Assembly (NCBI RefSeq): GCF_002858935.1
Contig: NZ_PJRT01000033.1
Coordinates: forward strand, 434,001-498,000
DNA length: 64,000 bases
DNA from: Pantoea endophytica
Lineage (GTDB): Bacteria; Pseudomonadota; Gammaproteobacteria; Enterobacterales; Enterobacteriaceae
Direction of reading: 5' to 3'
Under the pieces are notes generated by a model. The model saw nothing but the letters and a program-made list of their open reading frames with translations, did no database searches and had not been told where the DNA came from. Of the stretch, positions 44,083 through 52,634 are shown piece after piece; within the stretch, counting starts at the first letter, position 1, and each line of letters starts with the position of its first letter. A program made the position numbers and the translations under genes.

Positions 44083-44111
44083 AAAGGCGGCTCTGTTGAG
44101 TCGCCCTTTTT
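44083..44111. terminator. Bidirectional terminator between transketolase and tetR
   Basis: AAAAGGCGGCTC and GAGTCGCCCTTTT form a stem with one mismatch around a 4-base loop, followed by a T-run on the plus strand and preceded by A-rich sequence. It serves the convergent transketolase and TetR genes. Confidence 0.75.
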
Positions 44112-44112
44112 A

Positions 44113-44718
44113 CTACGCGGTAATACGAATGATTTTTTGCGTCATGCTCATGGCGGAATCAAATGGGCCGGTATTGCGCACGATTTTCACCATCACGCTG
44201 GCGCCCACCCACAGCTGATACAGGCTTTCCGCCACGCGGCTCGGTTTGTCATCGATAGACAGCGAACCTTCCTCAATACCCGCTTCTAACGCATCCGCCA
44301 GTCGCGCGATAATGCCGGCCGTACCGGTCTGTAGCGTGACGCGCATGCTATCCGACAGATCGGCAACTTCCGCGCCCAGCTTCACCGCCAGACACTTGCC
44401 CTGACAATCGGAGAACGATTGCGATTCACGCCACAGCTGCCAGTAGTTCATCAGCCGCTGCGCCATCGTCAAGCCCGGCTGGCTCAATGTCGCGTCTAGC
44501 TCAGCCAGATAATCATCGAAATAGCGCGCCAGCATATCCACCCCAAAAGCCTCTTTCGAGCTGAAGTAGTGATAGAACGAACCTTTTGGCACACCGGCAT
44601 CGGTGAGGATTTCATTTAATCCGACAGCCGAAAAACCCTTGCCGGCCATAATGCGTTGGCCAGTGGCAAGGATGTGATTGCGGATTTCATTGCTATGCAA
44701 TTGGGATGTAGTCGTCAT
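44113..44718 (-). CDS. TetR/AcrR-family repressor, NemR/AcuR-like
   Basis: The 201 residues start with a typical TetR helix-turn-helix (HILATGQRIMAGKGFSAVGLNEILTDAGVPKGSFYHYFSSKEAFG) and a C-terminal helical domain with SDCQGKCLAVKLGAEVADLSDSMR, resembling NemR, a redox and electrophile sensor with cysteines. A 15-base palindrome at 44739-44753 in its own promoter recurs twice before the DJ-1/PfpI gene, so it very likely controls both. The presumed inducers are reactive carbonyls or quinones, judged by the family and target. Confidence 0.88.
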   Translation of the reverse strand: MTTTSQLHSNEIRNHILATGQRIMAGKGFSAVGLNEILTDAGVPKGSFYHYFSSKEAFGVDMLARYFDDYLAELDATLSQPGLTMAQRLMNYWQLWRESQSFSDCQGKCLAVKLGAEVADLSDSMRVTLQTGTAGIIARLADALEAGIEEGSLSIDDKPSRVAESLYQLWVGASVMVKIVRNTGPFDSAMSMTQKIIRITA

Positions 44719-44737
44719 AGCGTTAGATTACCAAATA

Positions 44738-44754
44738 CTAGACCAGTCGTCTAG
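44738..44754. promoter_or_regulatory. TetR operator, copy 1
   Basis: CTAGACCAGTCGTCTAG is an inverted repeat (CTAGAC/GTCTAG) located 20 bases upstream of the tetR start. The same 15-base core appears at 45535-45549 and 45576-45590. Confidence 0.8.
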
Positions 44755-44784
44755 GCGCTGAACATGCGTTTACTGCTGCAATAA

Positions 44785-44810
44785 GGGAGGCGGACAGCGG
44801 TTCGCCTCCC
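44785..44810 (-). terminator. Probable terminator of the DJ-1/PfpI gene
   Basis: GGGAGGCG and CGCCTCCC form an 8-base-pair stem with a 10-base loop, followed on the minus strand by TTATT. It lies just after the stop of the gene ending at 44818. Confidence 0.6.
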
Positions 44811-44817
44811 GATGCGT

Positions 44818-45501
44818 TTATTGCGCCAGTTGCTTGATCAACTGTTGCGCCGTCTCTGCTGAAGACGTTGGGTTTTGTCCGGTAATCAGCAAACCATCGC
44901 TGACGACATAGGAACTCCAGTCCGCGCCTTTCGAATACAGACCGCCCTTCGCAACCAGCTCGTCTTCCACCAGGAAAGGCACCACCTGTGTCAGGCCGAC
45001 CGCTTCCTCTTCGCTGTTGGTAAAACCGGTGACTTTACGGCCTGCTACCAGCGGTTTTCCTTGCGGTGTTTTGACGTGGCGCAGCACGCCTGGCGCATGA
45101 CACACCAGTGCAACGTGCTTGTTGGCGGCAAGGAAGCCTTCGATCAGCGCGATTGAGTGCTGATCTTCTGCTAAATCCCACAGCGGACCGTGACCGCCTG
45201 GGTAAAACACCGCGTCGAAATCGGCTGGTGATACGCTGTCCAGACGCACGGTGGCGGCGAGTTGCGCGGTTGCTGCGGCATCCGCTTCAAAACGATGCGT
45301 TTGCTCCGTCTGGAAATCGGGTTCATTGCTTTTAGGATCTAACGGCGGATTGCCGCCTTTCGGTGACGCCAGCGTGATTTCTGCGCCAGCATCTTTGAAG
45401 GCGTAGTAAGGCGCGGCCAGCTCTTCCAGCCAGAAACCGGTTTTGCGGCCGGTGTTACCCAATTGGTCGTGTGAGGTTAGAACCATAAGAATCTTCATCA
45501 T
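44818..45501 (-). CDS. DJ-1/PfpI (type 1 glutamine amidotransferase-like) stress protein
   Basis: The 227-residue protein has the class I glutamine-amidotransferase fold with GFWLEELAAPYYAFKDAGAEITLASPKGG, FYPGGHGPLWDLAEDQ and the nucleophile elbow LVCHAPGVL around Cys135, then TNSEEEAVGL. It is close to the Hsp31/YajL-like and fungal/bacterial glyoxalase III type proteins that detoxify methylglyoxal. Start at ATG 45501 (AGGAG upstream); ATG 45498 is equally possible. It is preceded by two copies of the TetR operator, so induction by electrophiles through the adjacent NemR-like repressor is likely. Confidence 0.85.
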   Translation of the reverse strand: MMKILMVLTSHDQLGNTGRKTGFWLEELAAPYYAFKDAGAEITLASPKGGNPPLDPKSNEPDFQTEQTHRFEADAAATAQLAATVRLDSVSPADFDAVFYPGGHGPLWDLAEDQHSIALIEGFLAANKHVALVCHAPGVLRHVKTPQGKPLVAGRKVTGFTNSEEEAVGLTQVVPFLVEDELVAKGGLYSKGADWSSYVVSDGLLITGQNPTSSAETAQQLIKQLAQ

Positions 45502-45533
45502 CAATCTCCTGCTTGCTGGATTAAACGTCTAAA

Positions 45534-45592
45534 CTAGACCAGTCGTCTAGCGCTTGAATTCAAAGTAACAGCTAATAGACCAGTCGTCTAGA
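45534..45592. promoter_or_regulatory. Two tandem TetR operators before the DJ-1/PfpI gene
   Basis: TAGACCAGTCGTCTA occurs at 45535-45549 and again at 45576-45590, 41 bases apart, both identical to the copy before tetR. The nearer one is 34 bases upstream of the start codon. Confidence 0.8.
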
Positions 45593-45701
45593 GGTTAATT
45601 CATTTTATTATTGAAATGGAATGCGCTGCTGTTTCTTACCTTTCGATCCGCTTCAGCGTACTCTGTCCCGGTTTGCCCTTTCTCACGGAACCGAAAAAAT
45701 C

Positions 45702-46718
45702 ATGTCCACACTACGATTACTCATTTCTGACTCACACGATCCCTGGTTCAACCTCGCAGTAGAAGAGTGTATTTTCCGCCAGATGCCGACAACGCAGCGC
45801 GTGCTGTTTCTCTGGCAGAACGCCGAAACCGTGGTTATCGGACGCGCCCAGAATCCGTGGAAAGAGTGCAACACGCGACGCATGGCGGAAGACGGCATCA
45901 AGCTGGCACGACGCAGCAGCGGCGGCGGCGCGGTGTTTCACGATTTGGGCAACTGCTGCTTCACCTTTATGGCCGGTAAACCGGAATACGATAAGTCAGT
46001 CTCCACGGCGATTATCCTGCGCGCGCTGGAACAGCTCGGCATTCCGGCAACAGCCTCCGGTCGCAACGATATCGTGGTGAACGTGGATGGCGAGGTGCGC
46101 AAGATTTCCGGATCTGCTTACCGTGAAACGCCGGATCGCGGTTTTCATCACGGCACCTTTTTGATGAATGCTGATTTGTCGCGTCTCGCCGATTACCTCA
46201 ATCCAGACAGCAAAAAGTTACAGGCGAAAGGCATTACCTCGGTGCGATCGCGCGTGGCCAACATTGCTGATTTGGTGCCAGGCATCAGCTTTGAGGCGAT
46301 CTGCCGTGAGGTGATTGCCGCCTATTACGATTACTATCAGGAAGAGTGCGAGCCGGAGCATATCTCCCCCGCCGCACTGCCTGATTTGCCTGGTTTTGAA
46401 GAGCAGTTTGCGCGTCTAAGCAGTTGGGAATGGAATTTTGGTAACGCACCGGATTTCTCGCATCTGCTGAATGAGCGTTTTGTCTGGGGCGGCGTTGAGA
46501 TCCACTTTGATGTCGAACGCGGCGTGATTTCTCGCTGCCAGATTTTCACCGACAGCCTGAACCCTTCGCCATTAGAAGCGCTGGCGTTGCGTCTGCAGGG
46601 CGCGGTGTATCGACCTGAAACCATACTGGCGCAATTAGCGCAGTTGAAAGCAGAATATCCTCAGCAGATGAATGAGCTGAGCGAGCTGGAAAGCTGGCTG
46701 GTGGCGAGTGTGAGCTAA
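45702..46718 (+). CDS. lplA: Lipoate-protein ligase A
   Basis: The 338-residue protein has the same length as E. coli LplA and matches it throughout: [29 protein letters not shown], the [15 protein letters not shown] loop, [30 protein letters not shown] and a C-terminal [36 protein letters not shown] domain. It activates free lipoate with ATP and attaches it to lipoyl domains of 2-oxoacid dehydrogenases and GcvH. ATG 45702 is chosen because the protein then starts exactly as in E. coli. A REP-like palindrome follows. Confidence 0.95.
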   Translation: MSTLRLLISDSHDPWFNLAVEECIFRQMPTTQRVLFLWQNAETVVIGRAQNPWKECNTRRMAEDGIKLARRSSGGGAVFHDLGNCCFTFMAGKPEYDKSVSTAIILRALEQLGIPATASGRNDIVVNVDGEVRKISGSAYRETPDRGFHHGTFLMNADLSRLADYLNPDSKKLQAKGITSVRSRVANIADLVPGISFEAICREVIAAYYDYYQEECEPEHISPAALPDLPGFEEQFARLSSWEWNFGNAPDFSHLLNERFVWGGVEIHFDVERGVISRCQIFTDSLNPSPLEALALRLQGAVYRPETILAQLAQLKAEYPQQMNELSELESWLVASVS

Positions 46719-46727
46719 GCGTAAATC

Positions 46728-46747
46728 GGTCGCCATGAATGGCGACC
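46728..46747. repeat. REP-like palindrome between lplA and the PTS gene
   Basis: GGTCGCCAT-GA-ATGGCGACC is a perfect 9-base-pair stem with a 2-base loop in the 34-base space between convergent genes. It lacks the GTAG head but matches the core of the 5006-5029 unit with compensatory changes. Confidence 0.7.
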
Positions 46748-46752
46748 AAACA

Positions 46753-48144
46753 TTACTTATTCTCGGGCTGTGCGACTAAATCCGGTTCTTTGCCTACCAA
46801 CATCAATGTCAGACTAAACGACATAATAAGCGCAATGGCGACGCCGGAAATGGCCCAGATAAAGTACGGGCCAATATAGGCCGGCAAACTGAATATACTG
46901 GAAAGAATATAGCCGTATAAACGCACGCCAAAGAAACCGATAAAGGCCGAAGCCAGCGCGCTGGAAACCGTTGCCGCAATAAAGGCTTTTTTGTAGCGCG
47001 TTAGCACGCCAAACAACGCCGGTTCTGTAATGCCTAATAATGCTGAAATGGCGGCTGAAAGTGTGACCACTTTGTCCTGACGATTTTTAGTCAATTTCCA
47101 GATAGCAAATGTGGCTCCGGCAATCGACATATTTGCCATAAACATCATCGGCATCAACATGTCATAACCGCGATCGCTGAAATTCTGTAACGCAATCGGT
47201 GTCATCGCGTGATGCATGCCGGTTAGCACCGCAACGGGGCGAATGGCACCGACAATTAAGCCAGCAAAGCTCGCTGAGATACTGAATAAGCCTTCAATAA
47301 ACAGCGCCAAACCTTTGCCAAGCCAAATACCCATCGGGCCAATTACCACCAGCGCGGTTAATGCCGCCAGGAACAGCGTTAAGGTTGGGGTAAATACGGT
47401 TTTCAATACTTCCGGCATAATACGATCCACCCAGCGATGGATATAGCTGAGAGCCAGAATAGAGAAGATGACCGGGATAACGCTGGAAGCATAATTAAAT
47501 ACCGAAACCGGCAGCACGCCCATCAGCCAAAATGCGCTTACTGCGCCCTCCTGATGCGCCGCCAGCGATTTTGCCGCATCAATTAAAGAGGGATACATTA
47601 AACACGCCGCCACGGCTGCGGCTAAATACTCGTTGGTTTTAAAGATTTTGGCGGCGGAGACCGCTAAAAAGAACGGCAGGAAATAGAATACGCCGCTGGC
47701 GATTAAATCAATCACCATTACCGTATCGCTTTTGGCCGAAACCAGCTGTAACGCCACTAATCCGGCCAGCAAACCTTTGATCATCCCGGCACCAGCAATG
47801 GCGGGAACAATCGGGCCAAATACGCCCGAAACGGTATCCATAAACCGCGATACCAGGCTTTTGCGCGCTTTCTCGTTTTGCGCGGGCTGAACGCCGTCGT
47901 TATTTAATACCGGAACGATTTGCTCATACCAGCTATTGACCTTGGGCCCGATAATAATCTGGAATTGTTCACTCTGCATTTGCGCGCCCAATACGCCGGG
48001 CAAGGTTTTAATTTCGCTCTGGTTAACTTTATTGTCATCAATAAGGTCAAAGCGCAGACGCGTCATGCAATGCCAGACTTTATTGATATTATTCTTCCCA
48101 CCCACTAAGTGGATTATATTTTTTATTACTTCCTGCGTTCCCAT
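46753..48144 (-). CDS. PTS transporter EIIBC component (beta-glucoside/sucrose type)
   Basis: The 463-residue protein begins with an EIIB domain with the phosphocysteine at Cys26 (KVWHCMTRLRFDL), followed by the EIIC membrane domain (from about residue 95; VSGVFGPIVPAIAGAGMIKGLLAGL, then TGMHHAMTPIALQNF and ISALLGITEPALFGVL), the beta-glucoside/sucrose/trehalose pattern. No EIIA domain is attached, so the glucose EIIA (Crr) probably serves. It is divergent from the ManD/RspA-like gene, and the GntR-UTRA repressor nearby likely controls both. The sugar is unknown. AGGAG precedes the ATG. Confidence 0.9.
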   Translation of the reverse strand: MGTQEVIKNIIHLVGGKNNINKVWHCMTRLRFDLIDDNKVNQSEIKTLPGVLGAQMQSEQFQIIIGPKVNSWYEQIVPVLNNDGVQPAQNEKARKSLVSRFMDTVSGVFGPIVPAIAGAGMIKGLLAGLVALQLVSAKSDTVMVIDLIASGVFYFLPFFLAVSAAKIFKTNEYLAAAVAACLMYPSLIDAAKSLAAHQEGAVSAFWLMGVLPVSVFNYASSVIPVIFSILALSYIHRWVDRIMPEVLKTVFTPTLTLFLAALTALVVIGPMGIWLGKGLALFIEGLFSISASFAGLIVGAIRPVAVLTGMHHAMTPIALQNFSDRGYDMLMPMMFMANMSIAGATFAIWKLTKNRQDKVVTLSAAISALLGITEPALFGVLTRYKKAFIAATVSSALASAFIGFFGVRLYGYILSSIFSLPAYIGPYFIWAISGVAIALIMSFSLTLMLVGKEPDLVAQPENK

Positions 48145-48447
48145 ACGTGCTCCTGAGGGAAGAAAAACAGCCTGATGAAATCTGCACTGGATGGTAATAA
48201 ATGACGCTCAACAAAACAAACCAATAAATCTTGACTGCGATCACATAACCCGCTGCAACAGGACTATTAAGTTTTAAAATAGCAAATTGGTCTGTTTTAT
48301 CGCGATAAACACTCTTTTTTACTGACCAATGTTTCTTGGCTGAAAAAGGGTTTGCGTCTCAATAAAAACCCGGTAATGATACGCCAAAATAGCTTATCAA
48401 CAGGCCTTGAAATTGAGCGCAGTGACTGCGCCACAGGAGTATTTCAC
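48145..48447. promoter_or_regulatory. Divergent promoter region of the PTS and ManD-like genes
   Basis: This 303-base AT-rich gap drives the PTS gene leftward and the enolase rightward. CTTGA-CTGCGA-TCACA at 48230-48245 is a CRP-like site with a good right half. I could not find a copy of the ATAACA-TGTTAT palindrome seen before the GntR gene. Confidence 0.4.
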
Positions 48448-49647
48448 GTGACCCCAACCCTTATTGAAAGTATTGAGTGTTTTATTACCCGCCCCGATCG
48501 CCATAACCTTATTACCGTACGTGTTACCACCAATAAAGGGATTACCGGTCACGGCTGCGCCACCTTTCAACAGCGTCCTTTGGCGGTAAAAACCATGGTG
48601 GATGAGTATCTGGTGCCGCTATTAGTTGGACGCGATGCCAACAATATTGAAGACCTGTGGCAGATGATGAACGTTAATGCCTATTGGCGTAACGGTCCGG
48701 TGACCAACAATGCCATTTCGGGCGTGGATATGGCGCTGTGGGATATTAAATCGCAGTTAGCCGATATGCCTTTATATCAGCTGTGGGGCGGCAAAGCGCG
48801 CGATGCGATTGCAGCTTACACCCATGCCAGCGGTGAAACGCTGGAGGAACTTTATACCTCCGTTGATAACGCCTTAGAGAAAGGCTATCGCCATATCCGC
48901 TGTCAGCTGGGCTTTTACGGCGGAACGCCGAAAGAACTCCACGCACCGGAAAATAGCACCTCCGGCGCTTATTACTCGCAGCAAGAGTACATGACGAATA
49001 CGGTCGAGATGTTCCGCGCGTTGCGGGAGAAATACGGTCACTGTTTTGAAATACTGCATGACGTGCATGAGCGCTTATTCCCGCAGCAGGCCATTCAGCT
49101 GGTAAAACAGCTTGAGCGGTATATGCCCTACTTCCTTGAGGATGTGCTCCCACCCGCGCAAACTGGCTGGCTAGCGCAGTTGCGTCAGCAAAGCGCGGTG
49201 CCGTTAGCGTTAGGCGAATTATTTAATAATCCCGCAGAATGGCACGAATTAATTGTCAATCGTCGCATCGACTTTATTCGTTGTCACGTCTCGCAGATTG
49301 GTGGTATTACGCCGGCATTGAAACTGGCTGCACTGTGTCAGGCATTTGGTGTGCGACTGGCATGGCACGGACCGGGCGATATGACGCCGATTGGCGTGGC
49401 GGTTAATACACATCTGAATATTCATCTGCACAATGCTGCGATTCAGGAATTTATTCCACGCTCAACGCTGACGGATGCCATTTTCCCTGGCGCGCCGGAA
49501 ATTAAAAATGGCTATCTCTATCCGCCGCAAGCATCAGGTATTGGCGTCGGCTTTGATCAGGCGTTAGCGGAAAAATATCCGGTAGTTTATCGTCCGCATG
49601 AATGGACGCAGAGTCGCCTGCCAGACGGCACCATGCACACGCCATAA
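48448..49647 (+). CDS. ManD/RspA-like enolase-superfamily dehydratase
   Basis: From GTG 48448 (CAGGAG, 8 bases before) the 399-residue protein follows the RspA/mannonate dehydratase layout. [12 protein letters not shown] lies near residue 90, the metal and acid/base residues are Asp205 and His207 (LHDVHERL), Glu231 (FLEDVLPP) and Glu257 (ALGELFNN), [15 protein letters not shown] and [13 protein letters not shown] follow, and the tail is SRLPDGT. The frame is open to 48352, but those codons are off-family. The family contains highly active D-mannonate dehydratases, weak D-gluconate dehydratases and inactive members. Pairing with a beta-glucoside-type PTS is unusual. Confidence 0.85.
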   Translation: MTPTLIESIECFITRPDRHNLITVRVTTNKGITGHGCATFQQRPLAVKTMVDEYLVPLLVGRDANNIEDLWQMMNVNAYWRNGPVTNNAISGVDMALWDIKSQLADMPLYQLWGGKARDAIAAYTHASGETLEELYTSVDNALEKGYRHIRCQLGFYGGTPKELHAPENSTSGAYYSQQEYMTNTVEMFRALREKYGHCFEILHDVHERLFPQQAIQLVKQLERYMPYFLEDVLPPAQTGWLAQLRQQSAVPLALGELFNNPAEWHELIVNRRIDFIRCHVSQIGGITPALKLAALCQAFGVRLAWHGPGDMTPIGVAVNTHLNIHLHNAAIQEFIPRSTLTDAIFPGAPEIKNGYLYPPQASGIGVGFDQALAEKYPVVYRPHEWTQSRLPDGTMHTP

Positions 49648-49648
49648 G

Positions 49649-50365
49649 TTAGCGCTGTTGCTGGCGGAAACGCAGATTATCCGGGTTATGCGGAATCAGA
49701 TAGGTGCAGGTGTAATTAATATCTACGATGTCGCTGATTTCATACACCTGCCCGCCCTGCAAAATACCACGATTAATAATGTGCATCGCCGGACTGCCTT
49801 TTTTACAACCCAGTAGCGTCGCCTGTTCGCGGTTAACGCTAATCGCACGATAGCTGGTGAGTAAATGTGAGATTTGGTAGCCTTTGGACAACACATATTG
49901 CTGTATCGAGCGCTCAATAATCTCACCGTTGAGATCGGTAAATAAGGTTGCGGGCATACGCGATATTTCAATTTGTACTGCCACATTATCGACATAGCGC
50001 AGGCGGGAAAACTCCCAGATAAAGGCGTTATCGTTAATGGCAAATATCTGTTGCTCATCACTATCGGGGCGTCTTTTACGCAGGCTAAGTGAGCGGTAAT
50101 GCATCTGATCAAAGCGCTTTTCGGTGATCGAATTATAAACCAGCGGGTTATTACGTACCGTTTCATTAATCCAGATACCTGATCCCTGCACGATACGTAC
50201 CGCGCCGATACTCACCAGTTTCTCCAGTGCCTGGCGGATAGTGAAACGCGATACGCCATATTCTTCGGCCAGCTGGCGTTCAGGCGGTAATTTGCGTGGC
50301 GCGGAGGTATCTTCCTGATAGATCTTGCTCAGCAAATCCTGGGTAACGAACTCTTTCTTTTTCAT
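49649..50365 (-). CDS. GntR-family (UTRA domain) transcriptional regulator
   Basis: The 238-residue protein has an N-terminal GntR winged helix (LPPERQLAEEYGVSRFTIRQALEKLVSIGAVRIVQGSGIWI) and a UTRA effector domain with YRSLSLRKRRPDSDEQQIF, FEFSRLR-like FIWEFSRLRYVDNVAVQIEISRMP and the closing YEISDIVDINYTCTYLIP, common in sugar-phosphate-responsive repressors such as TreR or BglR types. Start ATG 50365 has GGAGGAGGG upstream. It converges with the ManD-like gene one base away, and it probably represses the PTS and enolase genes. A palindrome in its own promoter suggests autoregulation. Confidence 0.88.
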   Translation of the reverse strand: MKKKEFVTQDLLSKIYQEDTSAPRKLPPERQLAEEYGVSRFTIRQALEKLVSIGAVRIVQGSGIWINETVRNNPLVYNSITEKRFDQMHYRSLSLRKRRPDSDEQQIFAINDNAFIWEFSRLRYVDNVAVQIEISRMPATLFTDLNGEIIERSIQQYVLSKGYQISHLLTSYRAISVNREQATLLGCKKGSPAMHIINRGILQGGQVYEISDIVDINYTCTYLIPHNPDNLRFRQQQR

Positions 50366-50400
50366 TGAATTACCCTCCTCCGGTGTTTTATCCGCAGATG

Positions 50401-50415
50401 ATAACACGATGTTAT
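50401..50415. promoter_or_regulatory. Palindrome upstream of the GntR-UTRA gene
   Basis: ATAACA-CGA-TGTTAT is a perfect 6-base inverted repeat located 36 bases before the gntR start. Autoregulation is the natural reading. Confidence 0.5.
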
Positions 50416-50449
50416 AAGGAGGATGGGTTAGGTGCCCATGAATGGGGCT

Positions 50450-51121
50450 TTACAGGCTTTTCTGCACCAGAAACGCAATCAGCGTTGCATCCCGCTCGCC
50501 CATCAACGCCGGCAAAGCCTTGTTATCGCTGACGGAATCGCCTTTGTGCAACCGTTCATTATCCATACGCACAATGCCGTCCAGCACGTTGACCCAGCTT
50601 GAAAAACCTTCACGCCGTGGCACATTCACCTGTTTGCCGCGCTCCAGTTTCAGGTCATAAATGTATACCGCCTGATTCAGCGCCAGCGGCGCCTCGCTGC
50701 CGTGCGGCCCTGCCAGTAACGTCCATGCGTTTACTGCCGCACCGTCCGCACGGGTAAAGGTATTGACCTGCGGCTCACCGCCGGTTTGCGCTGGAATGAT
50801 GGTGGCCTGCAACATGTCGGTTTCGATAAAAGGCGCAGACTCGGCAAAGCGCATGCCGCTACCGGCACTCAGCAGCAGCGCGCGTTTGGCGTTAAGGGAG
50901 TGCGTTTCACCCTGCTCGGTGCTGTGCAGCAGCGAACCGCGCCAAACGTAGCTGAAAATCTCGCTATCCTGATTAGAATGCAGCGGGATAGTGGCATCCA
51001 GTTGCAGCGTCATTTGGTCGACAATCGCCAGCGGTCCAAACGCTTCACCGGGACGCTGACGGCGAATGGTAAAAGGACCATATTCAAACAGCTGATCGCG
51101 TTGGGCGCGCAGGATGTTCAT
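50450..51121 (-). CDS. Pirin-family bicupin protein
   Basis: The 223-residue protein (ATG 51121, AAGGAATAAC upstream) has the bicupin outline of the pirin family: an N-terminal cupin with LQLDATIPLHSNQDSEIFSYVWRGSLLHSTEQGETHSLNAKRALLLSAGSGMRF, and a second domain with LERGKQVNVPRREGFSSWVNVLDGIVRM. The metal-binding histidines are only partly kept (HSNQDSEIF in place of the usual HPHRGFE). Quercetinase-like or regulatory roles are known for pirins, but none can be assigned here. It is divergent from the TetR gene at 51326. Confidence 0.78.
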   Translation of the reverse strand: MNILRAQRDQLFEYGPFTIRRQRPGEAFGPLAIVDQMTLQLDATIPLHSNQDSEIFSYVWRGSLLHSTEQGETHSLNAKRALLLSAGSGMRFAESAPFIETDMLQATIIPAQTGGEPQVNTFTRADGAAVNAWTLLAGPHGSEAPLALNQAVYIYDLKLERGKQVNVPRREGFSSWVNVLDGIVRMDNERLHKGDSVSDNKALPALMGERDATLIAFLVQKSL

Positions 51122-51325
51122 GATGTTATTCCTTGATGATTTTTTCTGTCCACCATCATAGAGGTCTGAAAAATCATGAACAGCAGGCAAAACTGCTCGC
51201 TTAAATCAAAAAAACTGAACAACGCTAAAGCGCCGAAATAATCAGGTCGGGTTAATGTTTTTATTCATCGCCAGTACAGCTTTAATTGCGTAAAATAGCC
51301 GCTTTATTCTGCGAGTGTAATAATC

Positions 51326-51889
51326 ATGAACCGAAGCGAACAGATCCTGGCCGCCGCCGAGCAATGCATGCGGCTGAAAGGCTTTCACCAGACATCGATT
51401 CAGAATATTGCCAGCCAGGCCGACGTCAGCATTGGTTTAATTTATAAATACTATAAAAACAAAGAGGCGATCATTGAGGCATTAGTCACCAATGTAGTGC
51501 AGCGGATGATCACGCTACTCAATGCCGACTTTGAACGTATCGCGCATATGAAAGGACATTATCACGAAGCGGAAGATATTGTGCCGGCGGCAGTGGAAAA
51601 CAGTATTATTCTGCTGATGGAAGTGTCATCTGAAGCCACGCGTAATAATCGCATCCGACAAATTATGCTCGATGCCTGGCATGAGCTTAAAAATAATTTT
51701 ATTGCTCAGGAGCAGGCGCTGCACCCCGAGCAGGATGCCAATTCCATTCACACCCGCTTATATGTGATGTCGCTGATTATTGACGGCATTATTATTCGCC
51801 GCTGCATGAAGCAGCGCGATATGGCGCCGGGCTTTATGCCGTTTTTCAATGCGGTGGTGAATGATGTCTATCCGCACGGTGCGATGTAA
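51326..51889 (+). CDS. TetR/AcrR-family regulator
   Basis: The 187 residues have an N-terminal TetR helix-turn-helix (ILAAAEQCMRLKGFHQTSIQNIASQADVSIGLIYKYYKNKEAIIEALV) and a helical ligand domain without recognisable features. It is divergent from the pirin gene and convergent with a second TetR gene, whose end lies 2 bases away. Either TetR protein could control the nearby RND efflux operon; divergent position makes pirin the nearest target of this one. Confidence 0.85.
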   Translation: MNRSEQILAAAEQCMRLKGFHQTSIQNIASQADVSIGLIYKYYKNKEAIIEALVTNVVQRMITLLNADFERIAHMKGHYHEAEDIVPAAVENSIILLMEVSSEATRNNRIRQIMLDAWHELKNNFIAQEQALHPEQDANSIHTRLYVMSLIIDGIIIRRCMKQRDMAPGFMPFFNAVVNDVYPHGAM

Positions 51890-51891
51890 AT

Positions 51892-52473
51892 TCAGCCGAA
51901 CAGATGCTGGCTGAGAACGCCGTTCACCCGCTGCATTTCACGTTGGTTCAGGTCGCTATCGCCGAAGGCGCGACAGGCGACGCCATCGACCAGCAACAAT
52001 AAAAATTGAATGCGATTGGCGCGCTGTGTTGGATCGATATCAGGTTGTTGCGCGCGAAAAATAGCCGCTAACTCAGCAAGTAATAATTGCTCCTGCTGGG
52101 CCAGAATGGTACGCACCGATTCATTACGCGACGCCTCAGAATACATTTCCAGTAATAATTTCCGGTCCTGACTCGGCCAATGCTGCCAGAATGGCGAATC
52201 AGCGTTGATAATATCCTGAGTCGATTGTTGTGCGGGTAAATATTGTATTAAAAACAGGCGCCAGTTCTGCGCGATGCTTTTTATGGTTTCCATTACAATA
52301 AGCTCTTTACTGCTAAAGTAACGATATATTTGCCCTGCCCCTAACGCTGATTCGCGGCTAATATCCGCCATGCTGGCGCCATGAAATCCGGAGCGACTAA
52401 AACAGACTTTCGCCGCAGAAATCACCTGCTGCTGACGCTGTAAGAGAAAATCGTCATGTTCAGAGTGACTCAC
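51892..52473 (-). CDS. TetR/AcrR-family regulator, probable local efflux repressor
   Basis: From GTG 52473 (CGGAG, 5 bases before) the protein has 193 residues starting MSHSEHDDFLLQRQQQVISAAKVCFSRSGFHGASMADISRESALGAGQIYRYFSSKELIV, a TetR DNA-binding domain. The frame is open to 52557, but those codons have no ribosome site. It is on the same strand as, and downstream of, the efflux operon ending at 52635, with a 44-base REP-like element between. Its position suggests control of the RND pump, though no shared operator was identified with certainty. Confidence 0.82.
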   Translation of the reverse strand: MSHSEHDDFLLQRQQQVISAAKVCFSRSGFHGASMADISRESALGAGQIYRYFSSKELIVMETIKSIAQNWRLFLIQYLPAQQSTQDIINADSPFWQHWPSQDRKLLLEMYSEASRNESVRTILAQQEQLLLAELAAIFRAQQPDIDPTQRANRIQFLLLLVDGVACRAFGDSDLNQREMQRVNGVLSQHLFG

Positions 52474-52583
52474 ATTGGCTCCGAAAAAGAATTTAGCGTT
52501 TATTCCCGTCATCATACGTGATGCGTTTCCGGTGAGAAACCCAGACAATGTTTCCAATTCTTGCTTCCCCGCACGCAGGCATT

Positions 52584-52627
52584 GTAGCGGCGCAATTTAT
52601 TGCGCGATAAATCGCGCCGCTACGAAA
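52584..52627. repeat. 44-bp REP-like element, copy 2
   Basis: It is 43/44 identical to 17707-17750 in the same orientation: GTAGCGGCGC arm, two internal hairpins, GCGCCGCTAC arm and trailing GAAA. It lies 7 bases after the stop of the outer-membrane factor gene and could also affect the mRNA end. Confidence 0.85.
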
Positions 52628-52634
52628 AGTGCAA

